Shown: positions 1 to 6,500 of the stretch, piece by piece | Numbering within the stretch: position 1 is the stretch's first letter | Layout: each line of letters begins with the position of its first letter | Origin: JANWHF01 sp036276235 | GTDB taxonomy: Bacteria; Planctomycetota; Phycisphaerae; Tepidisphaerales; Tepidisphaeraceae | Direction of reading: 5' to 3' | DNA length: 9,733 bases | NCBI GenBank assembly: GCA_036276235.1 | Contig: DATBDZ010000446.1 | Coordinates: 1-9,733, forward strand | Notes under the pieces: generated by a model | Told to the model about the DNA's origin: nothing | What the model saw: only the letters and a program-made list of their open reading frames with translations | The model's database searches: none | Position numbers and translations under genes: made by a program

Positions 1-29
1 ATAACGCGACACGCTGTCCCCTCACCCTG

Positions 30-57
30 CCCTCTCCCCTGAGTACAGGGGACAGGG
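30..57. repeat. Hairpin repeat upstream of the SMP-30-like gene
   Basis: CCCTCTCCCCTG (30-41) and CAGGGGACAGGG (46-57) pair at 11 of 12 positions around the loop AGTA. A wider overlapping dyad also exists: CTGTCCCCT at 14-22 and AGGGGACAG at 47-55. No T-run follows on either strand, so a classic intrinsic terminator is not supported. The C-rich and G-rich pattern looks like a dispersed intergenic palindrome. Copy number cannot be judged from one window. Confidence 0.55.
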
Positions 58-134
58 TTCCCAGCCGGACAAATCAATCCACATAGACCCGCTCGACAAA
101 CAAGATCAACGCGCACCACCAGCCTCAGGTACTC

Positions 135-1058
135 ATGAGCATGATTCCACCGAAATCCCCCTTTTCTAAAATCCTGCTGGCTCTTGCACTCCTCGGCACG
201 ATGAGCATCCCCGTCGCACGCGCCGCCGATGATGACAAACTTTCGCAAATCCTCATCCCCGGCGAGGACTGGCAGGTGGCGGCACGGGATCTGCAATTTG
301 CCGACGGGCTTTCCACCGACGCGGATGGCAATGTCTATTTCTGCGAGATGCGCGCCAAGCCGCCCGCGATCTACAAGATGACGCCGGACGGCGTGAAGAC
401 CAAAGTCGGCGATGGCTCGCGCAGCGGCACTCGCCGCGGGCCGGATGGAAAGCTTTACGCCGTTGGGACCAATCAGGCGCTGGTCTACGATCTGGCGACG
501 GGAGCCTCTACGGTCCTGGCCGAGAAAATCTCCACCAATGATCTAACCGTCTCGGCCAAGGGTTTCCTTTATCTCACCGAGCCGGCGAAGAATCAGATCA
601 CGCTCATCGACTCGAAGACCAAGGAAGTGAAGGCGCTCGACCGCGGCATCAAATCGCCCAACGGCATCGGCCTCTCTCCCGATCAGAAAACGCTATACGT
701 CTCCGACTACGGCACCACCAGCGTCTACGCGTTCGCCGTGCAGCCCGATGGGACGCTGACCGACAAGAAAGCGCTGATGACGATGAAGGCCCCGGAGAAC
801 AAGCCGGCCATCGCCAACGGCGACGGCATGACCATCGACACCGCCGGCCGCGTCTACGTCACCACGGCGATGGGTTTACAAATCTTTGCCCCAAGCGGCG
901 AACTGCTCGGCGTCCTCCCCAAGCTCAAGCAGAGCAACCCCATGAGCACCACCTTCGGCGGCAAAGACCTCGGCTATCTCTACATCTCCTTCGGCGACAC
1001 GATTTATCGCCGCAAGGTGCAGGCGAAGGGGGCGCTGGCGTTTGAGATGCCGAAATAA
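135..1058 (+). CDS. Exported SMP-30/gluconolactonase-like beta-propeller protein
   Basis: This 307-residue protein starts with a signal peptide: Lys12, a hydrophobic stretch at about 13-26, and a likely cleavage after ARA at residues 28-30, so the mature protein would begin ADDDKL in the periplasm. The rest shows the repeated DG-N-x-Y blades of the SMP-30/gluconolaconase/LRE family (DADGNVYF 62-69, PDGKLYAV 103-110, PDQKTLYVSD 182-191, TAGRVYVTT 236-244). Expected metal and substrate residues are recognisable as N135-D136 in the NDL motif, N176 in PNG, and D230 in DGM. The usual N-terminal Glu ligand of the EGP motif appears here as D57 in ADG, a conservative change. The family includes lactonases and sugar-lactone or organophosphate hydrolases; the substrate cannot be told. 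A weak AGG lies 5 nt before the ATG. A second ATG two codons on would also leave the signal peptide. It converges on the toxin gene, with 34 bp between them and no terminator seen. Confidence 0.85.
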   Translation: MSMIPPKSPFSKILLALALLGTMSIPVARAADDDKLSQILIPGEDWQVAARDLQFADGLSTDADGNVYFCEMRAKPPAIYKMTPDGVKTKVGDGSRSGTRRGPDGKLYAVGTNQALVYDLATGASTVLAEKISTNDLTVSAKGFLYLTEPAKNQITLIDSKTKEVKALDRGIKSPNGIGLSPDQKTLYVSDYGTTSVYAFAVQPDGTLTDKKALMTMKAPENKPAIANGDGMTIDTAGRVYVTTAMGLQIFAPSGELLGVLPKLKQSNPMSTTFGGKDLGYLYISFGDTIYRRKVQAKGALAFEMPK

Positions 1059-1092
1059 AGTGATTCGTCTCGCGATGCAGAAGACCGCACAA

Positions 1093-1485
1093 CTATTCTT
1101 CGTCTTCTTCCATGGCTGACAGGAGACGATCCAGCGCGTCTTCGACAAAATCCCTTGGCGCCTGCCCGGCATGGGCGGCGGACCGCTCGCGCCAATCGAT
1201 TTGACGAACGGCATCGCAAAACAGAATTCCTTCGCCACTTGGATTGTTGCGAGTGGGGCCGATCATGCCCGCCGGTATATCTTTGACGTTGCCGTAGCGC
1301 GGGTGGGACTCGTGCTTGAATTTGCTCGTGCCGATTAAAATGATCGCCATCCCGGTCTTGCGGTTGTAGCTGAGCGGGCTCATGACCAGCGCGAAATGCG
1401 GGCCGGCGGTTTCCTGTCCGGCGGAAGGCGACGCATTGAAGTGAATAAAATCGCCGCGCCGCGGGAAATACGTGCGGTGGCTCAC
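1093..1485 (-). CDS. mazF: MazF/PemK-family toxin (endoribonuclease), catalytic Arg missing
   Basis: At 130 residues this is slightly longer than usual for MazF/PemK toxins, which are ribosome-independent mRNA interferases. Family landmarks are RRGDFIHF (9-16), SAGQETAG (21-28), LVMSP (33-37), YNRKTGMA (40-47), GTSK (52-55), GILFCDAVRQIDWR (86-99). The catalytic Thr is probably T53. In E. coli MazF the catalytic Arg lies in a GHRP motif; here the matching stretch reads AGPHFA, so that Arg is replaced, apparently by H30. The segment between the Thr and the GILFCD strand (about 55-85) also looks unusual. The start is a GTG that overlaps the antitoxin stop as GTGA, with AAGGAG 5 nt upstream (plus-strand 1491-1496), typical of translational coupling. 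The C-terminus is acidic (EEDEE). It could be an active toxin of altered specificity or a decayed one. Confidence 0.85.
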   Translation of the reverse strand: MSHRTYFPRRGDFIHFNASPSAGQETAGPHFALVMSPLSYNRKTGMAIILIGTSKFKHESHPRYGNVKDIPAGMIGPTRNNPSGEGILFCDAVRQIDWRERSAAHAGQAPRDFVEDALDRLLSAMEEDEE

Positions 1486-1718
1486 GAAAGCTCCTTGCCC
1501 GCCGGTGGAAAATCCATTGAGCGCGGAGGCTTGGAATAGTTCTTCAAAAGGTCCTTGAGCTTGTAGCGCCCCCGCCGCCGACGGGGGGCATCAATGATTG
1601 CCAGCTCGTCAATTGCAACACTCGTCCCGTCGACAATTGACCGTTGCGACGTGAACGACTTGGGAAGTCGAACGCCCAGGCTGTTGCCCCACTTCCGGAC
1701 TTTCACCACGGTCGGCAT
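1482..1718 (-). CDS. mazE: MazE-family antitoxin (AbrB/SpoVT-type DNA-binding)
   Basis: This protein has 78 residues. The N-terminus MPTVVKVRKWGNSLGVRLPK is a textbook MazE/AbrB swapped-hairpin DNA-binding domain. The C-terminus RYKLKDLL (positions 51-58) followed by a flexible Pro-rich tail matches the toxin-binding segment of MazE antitoxins (the Y-x-L-x-x-L-L motif). The open frame extends upstream to 1760, but I place the start at 1718: a GGAGG lies 7 nt before this ATG, and the likely promoter (-10 at 1745-1750) would put the longer start at or before transcription initiation. It overlaps the toxin by 4 bp. MazE proteins normally bind their own promoter, alone or with MazF, so autoregulation is expected. 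Confidence 0.87.
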   Translation of the reverse strand: MPTVVKVRKWGNSLGVRLPKSFTSQRSIVDGTSVAIDELAIIDAPRRRRGRYKLKDLLKNYSKPPRSMDFPPAGKELS

Positions 1719-1725
1719 GCCAAAA

Positions 1726-1730
1726 CCTCC
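1726..1730 (-). promoter_or_regulatory. Ribosome binding site that fixes the mazE start
   Basis: Read on the minus strand this is GGAGG, 7 nt upstream of the ATG at 1718. No comparable site precedes the upstream in-frame start at 1760, so it decides in favour of the shorter 78-residue antitoxin. Confidence 0.75.
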
Positions 1731-1744
1731 AATTGATATACAGA

Positions 1745-1773
1745 ATGATACATTGTGCACGGCGATGGGTCAA
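1745..1773 (-). promoter_or_regulatory. Predicted sigma70-type promoter of mazEF
   Basis: On the minus strand TTGACC (plus 1768-1773) is separated by exactly 17 nt from TATCAT (plus 1745-1750). Transcription would begin near 1738, leaving a leader of about 20 nt that contains the GGAGG. Between the promoter and the gene, plus-strand 1734-1752 contains two near-direct copies, TGATATACA and TGATACA. A GTGCAC palindrome lies in the spacer, and a perfect 10-bp palindrome GTCGATCGAC is at 1777-1786. Any of these could be the antitoxin operator; which one is not determinable by eye. Confidence 0.65.
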
Positions 1774-1815
1774 ACAGTCGATCGACCGACGCATTCAATT
1801 CACCCCACACACAAG

Positions 1816-1876
1816 CGGCGGGATAAATCCCGCCCTACTCTGCGCTGCACAACGTAGGGCGGGATTTATCCCGCCG
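1816..1876. repeat. Inverted pair of REP-like palindromes with GTAG heads
   Basis: Two perfect 23-nt arms, 1816-1838 and 1854-1876, are reverse complements separated by 15 nt. Each arm contains its own palindrome: GGCGGGAT-AA-ATCCCGCC in the left arm, and the same with a TT centre in the right. Each copy read outward from the middle begins GTAGGGCGGG, so a GTAG tetranucleotide precedes each hairpin. A GTAG or GGAG head is the known signature of REP sequences linked to RAYT (REP-associated tyrosine) transposases, and paired inverted REPs are known as BIMEs or REPINs. It lies between the mazE promoter and the 3' end of mqnC, where it could also end or stabilise the mqnC transcript. The right arm is followed on the plus strand only by GTTTTG, a weak T-run. 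Confidence 0.8.
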
Positions 1877-1929
1877 TTTTGTGTTCGTCGGTGACGGTTC
1901 GGTTTCATCGCGCAATCGTGGCGCGCAAT

Positions 1930-3369
1930 TCAGCCCCGCGTTTCCCCCAATATCGGCAACTGCATCTTCACATTCTGCTCGCGCCCATCATCCAACCCCG
2001 GCGCGGCACCGATAAACTGCCTATCGATCTTCCGCACGCTCCGCACCGGCGGCTCGCTTAGTGGAACTAGATCCGGCGAATCGGGGCCTTCGTTGCGTTT
2101 GATGATGTTGTAATATTGATCGCGCTGCGCGGGAATCCATCCGCCGTCGCGGATCAGGCGGCAGATTTCCCGCTCGCTGAGGCGGTACGTCGTCCCCGCC
2201 GCGCTGACGACGTTTTCTTCCATCATCACGCTGCCCATGTCGTTGGCACCGAAGAACAGGGCCAGTTGGCCGATCTTCGGGCCCATCGTCACCCAACTGC
2301 TTTGCAGGGAAGGGATGTTGTCGAAATAGAGCCGCGCGATCGCCAGCGTGCGCAGGTATTCCTCAGCCCCCGCCATCCGGACGACGCGGCCGCGGAGAAC
2401 ATCATCATTGGTGGAATCGTCGAAGGGGCCGTGGATCGATTCTTCCCATTCCTGCGCGCGGCCGAGCGGAGTATTTTCGCGCTGGAAGGGCCAGTGAATG
2501 AAGGCGGTGTAGGAGCCGCAATGAGTTGCCAGTTGCCAGTTGTCAGTTGTCAGTGGGGATTTTGCGAAGACTCCGGGCCATCGCTGCTTCGCGTGATCGA
2601 TTGCTTTTCCACTGGCAACTGGCAACTGGCAACTGGCAACTTCCAGTGCGTAATCCTGCATATCCCGCAGCGCGCTCATGTGCTCAATCCGCTCCCGCAC
2701 AAACTCAATATGCCCGATCAGCATCGTGCAGGAGGTATTGAGTCCTTCTTCGTGGGCGACGCGCATGACGCGGAGCCAGTCGTCGCCGGTGCATTTGCCG
2801 ATGCCGATTCTTCTCCGCACGCGCGGGGAGAAGATTTCCCCCCCGCCGCCGGGGATCGTGGCCAGGCCCGCCTTGTGGAAGCGGCGGATAATCTCGCGCA
2901 CATCCATCTGGAAAAACCGCTCAAATTCCACAAACTCCGGCGGGCTGAACGCGTGGATATGCACTGTCGGAAAGTTGCTTCGGATGTAGCGAAGCAGCTC
3001 TTCGTACCACTCGATCGGCAGGCGATCGTTCATGCCACCCTGCATGAGAATCTGCGTGCCGCCGATGCTGACCAGCTCGCGGATTTTTTCGCCGATCTTC
3101 TCATAGCTAAGCGTGTAGCTGTCGGCGTCCTCATGATCGCGCCGAAAGGCGCAGAACGTACACTTGGCGGTGCAGACATTCGTGTAATTGATGTTGCGAT
3201 CGATGACGTAAGTGCGGTAATCCTCCGGATGCCTCCACTGGGCGACAGCGGATGCCCACTGGCCCAAATCCTGAAGCGAGCGATGGTGATAGAGCTCGAG
3301 TGCTTGGGCGTCGGTAAGGCGCGCCGTGCCGGCGATGATGGGGTCGATGTTGAAGGAAAGTTTAGGCAT
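1930..3369 (-). CDS. mqnC: MqnC, cyclic dehypoxanthine futalosine synthase (radical SAM) with in-frame repeat insertion
   Basis: MqnC is the radical SAM enzyme of the futalosine menaquinone route; it cyclises dehypoxanthine futalosine in the cytoplasm. The [4Fe-4S] motif is C66-x3-C70-x2-C73 within YVIDRNINYTNVCTAKCTFC. Other family blocks are GGTQILMQGG (103-112), HIHAFSPPE (137-145), IPGGGGEIF (172-180), ENTPLG (298-303), YLRTLAIARLYFDNIPSLQ (338-356), and MMEENVVSAAGT (382-393), the last favouring MqnC over MqnE. At 479 residues it is about 100 longer than usual. About 40 residues (244-283) come from a palindromic heptanucleotide-repeat element between the RDMQDYALE helix and the conserved YTAFIHWPF strand. 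About 55 further residues form a C-terminal tail after IIKRNEG. No Shine-Dalgarno is visible at this ATG; the start is chosen because the N-terminal helix pattern matches the family. A 162-bp gap with a palindromic repeat separates it from the M56 gene upstream. Confidence 0.93.
   Translation of the reverse strand: MPKLSFNIDPIIAGTARLTDAQALELYHHRSLQDLGQWASAVAQWRHPEDYRTYVIDRNINYTNVCTAKCTFCAFRRDHEDADSYTLSYEKIGEKIRELVSIGGTQILMQGGMNDRLPIEWYEELLRYIRSNFPTVHIHAFSPPEFVEFERFFQMDVREIIRRFHKAGLATIPGGGGEIFSPRVRRRIGIGKCTGDDWLRVMRVAHEEGLNTSCTMLIGHIEFVRERIEHMSALRDMQDYALEVASCQLPVASGKAIDHAKQRWPGVFAKSPLTTDNWQLATHCGSYTAFIHWPFQRENTPLGRAQEWEESIHGPFDDSTNDDVLRGRVVRMAGAEEYLRTLAIARLYFDNIPSLQSSWVTMGPKIGQLALFFGANDMGSVMMEENVVSAAGTTYRLSEREICRLIRDGGWIPAQRDQYYNIIKRNEGPDSPDLVPLSEPPVRSVRKIDRQFIGAAPGLDDGREQNVKMQLPILGETRG
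2524..2641. repeat. 118-bp palindromic heptanucleotide-repeat element inside mqnC
   Basis: The left arm has four tandem heptamers, AGTTGCC twice then AGTTGTC twice (2524-2551), followed by AGTGG. The right arm has CCACT followed by four exact GGCAACT heptamers (2614-2641). The 33-nt arms are reverse complements at 31 of 33 positions, and the two differences are C-to-T changes in the third and fourth left units. The 52-nt core (2557-2608) is unrelated to either arm. The element is read through in frame by mqnC, adding peptides of the type VASCQLPVAS and DNWQLAT. It is also open in both plus-strand frames examined. It is comparable in unit length with the short tandem heptamer repeats known from cyanobacteria, but in an inverted arrangement. 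Confidence 0.9.
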
Positions 3370-3390
3370 ACGGATTGGTTGTTATGGGTT

Positions 3391-3449
3391 CGCCGCTTGC
3401 GGCTTCGCGGAACAATTACGCTGGAAAGCCCGCGAAGCCGCAAGCGGCG
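3391..3449. repeat. Perfect 20-bp inverted repeat between the M56 gene and mqnC
   Basis: CGCCGCTTGCGGCTTCGCGG (3391-3410) is the exact reverse complement of 3430-3449, with a 19-nt AT-richer spacer. Each arm again contains a small palindrome, GCCGC-TT-GCGGC or its AA-centred complement. It occupies the 162-bp gap between the end of the M56 gene and the start of mqnC on the minus strand. It could separate the two transcripts or act as a processing hairpin. No T-run follows, so a simple intrinsic terminator is not supported. The remainder of the gap (3450-3531) holds a short CGCGC-GAAAA-GCGCG stem at 3496-3510 and no convincing promoter. Confidence 0.8.
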
Positions 3450-3531
3450 TAAGCAGGAGGTCACCCGCGTAGCAGAAGTGTATGGGCCAGAACCCCGCGC
3501 GAAAAGCGCGATCCCCAGCGAACCGTGACTT

Positions 3532-6500
3532 TCATCGCAATTGAAACAATCGAGCCTGCCCGCGCTGTGGCTTGGCCGACGGGCTGTTTGGGGCTGGATG
3601 CTCCTCATCCAGCAGCTCTGAAAGATGCTTTTCAACCTTCTCGCTCATGTACTTGCGAAACTCTTCTTCGATTGCGGCCCGGTTCCGTTCGACACCCGCG
3701 ATGGAGTAGATCTTTGGTTCGAATTGCTCTTTCATAATCCGGCGGGCTTCGTCGGCCATATCCGCCGGCACGCGAACGCCGTTGATGTTTGACCACGGCT
3801 CAATTTGATTGACCTTCGCCTTAAGCTGTGCGACTCGCTCCCTGGCTTTGGCCACAAGCGGATGATTCTCCAGATACTTTCGCTGCAGCAGGTCATCCAA
3901 TTGGCGCTGGGCATCGGCGAGCTGCTTGTGAAGCAATGCGACAGGGTCAGCCGGCATCCCATTTTCGAGCCTGGCATTTTTTTTGTTGTACTCATCCACG
4001 CTCGCCAGCGTCATTCGTGCGGCCCGCGTGTCGCCGCGATCCTCGAGATCCTGCGCCAACTTCTCAAAATCCTTCGCGGCATCTTTCAGTATCTGAAGCT
4101 CGGCTAGCTTGTCGGTTGCATCGTCCGCCGCGCCCTTCCCGCGATCGGCGCGTGGCTCTTCCGCCAGCTTCGCGATCTTCCTGCTGTACTCGTCAAGAGT
4201 CTTTCGAGCGCGCTGGGCGGCGGGTGTCTCGCCCCGATCCTCAAAGTCGCGGACGAGTCTCTCAAAATCGTTCGCGGCTTCACGCAGAGTTTGAAGCTCC
4301 GGCCGTTCCTCGACGGTATCGGCGCCCTCTTGCGGCGCCGGGCTGGGCGGACGGGTGGGGTCGACGCGCGTCGCGTTTTGCAGAGCCTCTTGGTTGGAGG
4401 TTCCTGTAGAACTGATTTGTTCCTTCCACCTCTTAATGTGGCGTTCGGTTTCATCGATTTGCGCCTGGAGCGCAATTGTCCTGGGATCTTTGCTTCCGTA
4501 TTGCCCTTGCAGCACCTGAAGCTGGGATTTCATGTTGGCTACGTCCTTGACCAGAGCATCCAAATCTCGATGAATTTCAAGTGACTCGAGTTCTTCCAAC
4601 TGTCGGCGAGCTCCTTCGTAGCGAAGACGCGCCCTCTTGGCGGCAGGGTCTGTGTCGCCCCGCGGCGCCAACGTATCGGATTCAACCTGAAGGTTGCGAA
4701 CGAGTTCTCGAAGCTGGGTTAACTCGGGATCGCTGTGAAGCGCGCGAAAGATGGGATCCACCGATGCCTGCGCGGGGTCGGCTGGCTGGGTCGCCGGCGG
4801 TGCGGCCTGGGCCTCCGGCCCCGGCTCTCCCTCCCGCAGCAGCGCCAACAGCCGCGCGATCTCTCGGTGCCTTGGCTCGGCGGTTGTCACGATCATTCGC
4901 TTCCCGAGAATCAGGATGCTCGAAGGTCCGCCGTGGCTGTCCCAGGTTTCGGGGGCGATGGTGCGCGTGATGGCGTTGATCAGCTCATCGCCGCGGTTGT
5001 CGAAGTCGGCGATGCTGTAGGCGCGGGTGATCTGCGAGCGCTCGAGCTGCAGGCGGCTGGTGATGGTGACCACGCCGTGGAAGACGCCGTAGCCGATGTT
5101 GTCGCCGCCGGCCGAGCGCAGGGCCAGGCGAAGCACTTCCTCCGCGGGCAGCGGCTGGCGGAGCGTCAGGTTGATCGGCGAGTTGCGGTCGATGCCGATC
5201 TCCTCCAACGCTTTGACATCGATAAACACATCCGCGCCGGTTTGATCCGCCAGATAGCTTGTCAGATCGGACAGCGCGACATCGTTGAACGCAACGGTGA
5301 TCGGCTTGCGGAGATTCTCGCTCGTCCGCGCATCCGCCCGGGCGGCGTCGGGGCCTTCGACATGGCCGAAGCGGGATTCGTCGGCGGGCGCGGCGGCGCC
5401 GCCTGCGGGAGGCGCGCCAGCACCGGTGCCTGCGGGACGGCCGAAGGGATTGGCGCCGGGGATTTGTACGGCGCCGGGAGCCGCGCCGAAGGGGCTGGCT
5501 CCGGGCGGGTCTGCGCTTGCTTTACCGGAGCGAGGAGCGCGGCGCGAGCCGGCGTCGGGGATGAAGATGCCACGAGAGCCATCGGGCGATAGCTCTATGT
5601 GGCCCGGTCCGAGGTCGGGGATGAAATTTTTATCAGCGCCAGACGGTAACTCCTGTGTGTGGCCCGCCGCGGTCCCGCCCGAGGACGGTACCGCTCCCGG
5701 CATTCCTCCGGCCATCGCGGGTTGGTGTTGGTCGGCTCCCACTCCCATCATTCCCGGCCGCGTGGTGGAGGGCATTCCCGCGGCGGATGTCGTCCCGGCC
5801 TTGGGCGCCGGGCCAGCCGCCCCTGCGTTTTGTGCATCGGGCGCCGTCGCCTGCCCGCGCACCGCGCCCGTGAGCGCGATTGCGCCGATAAGCAGCGAGA
5901 TGCTCATGCCGACCAGCGACCAGCCTTTGGGTTTGTCGAATCGCGCGATCATGGTAATTCTCCTGCGCATCAGCACGTTGCGCCACCGTGGGTGGCCATC
6001 GAGCACTCCCACCGCCGCCGGCGACGATGCGCCGCCGGAAAAAGCCTCGAGTAATTTGAGCATCGCCCGCCCGTAATCGCGGGCATCGTTGGCAGTGCCC
6101 GCGCGCCGGCCCATCTCGAGCACCGCCTCATCGCACGCCAGCTCGCGATCGGCCCGCAGCCGCGCGAAGGCCCACCAGAGAATTGGATTGAACCAGTGCA
6201 ATGCGCCAAGCAGCGCGAGCACCCAATTCATCGCCACATCGCGGCGGCGCAGATGCACAAGCTCATGCAGAATCACCAGGCGAAGCTCGTTGCGATTGAG
6301 CGTCTCCAGCACGCGCGCGGGAAGCAGCAATCGGGGATTCCAAAGGCCGACGAGGGCGGGGCCGATGTTCGCGGGAGATTGGACGAGCACCGGCGCGCGG
6401 GAGACTCCGGCATCGACGCAGCAAGTGTTGAGTAACTGCACGACCCACGCATCTTCAATCGGCCTTAGTCGGCGCGCGATCAGACTGATGCGGATGCTGG

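Noticed and set aside
1719..1760. Extension of MazE by 14 residues to an upstream ATG
   Set aside because: The extra residues do not resemble the family N-terminus, the predicted -10 box overlaps the extension, and the only good ribosome site favours 1718.
2524..2641. Reading the repeat element as a CRISPR array or an intein
   Set aside because: The 7-nt units are in tandem without unique spacers, and the insert is only about 40 residues with no splicing motifs, so neither fits.
3496..3510. CGCGC-GAAAA-GCGCG stem as terminator of the M56 gene
   Set aside because: The stem has only 5 bp, and the T-run is in the loop rather than after the stem.
2116..3528. 470-codon open frame on the plus strand opposite mqnC
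   Set aside because: It lies wholly antisense to a clearly conserved MqnC, shows no recognisable domain, and is explained by GC-rich codon bias keeping the opposite frame open.
4735..6076. Long plus-strand open frames (285 and 263 codons) opposite the M56 gene
   Set aside because: They are Gly/Ala/Arg/Pro-rich shadows of the minus-strand linker and domain region, with no ribosome site or known motif.
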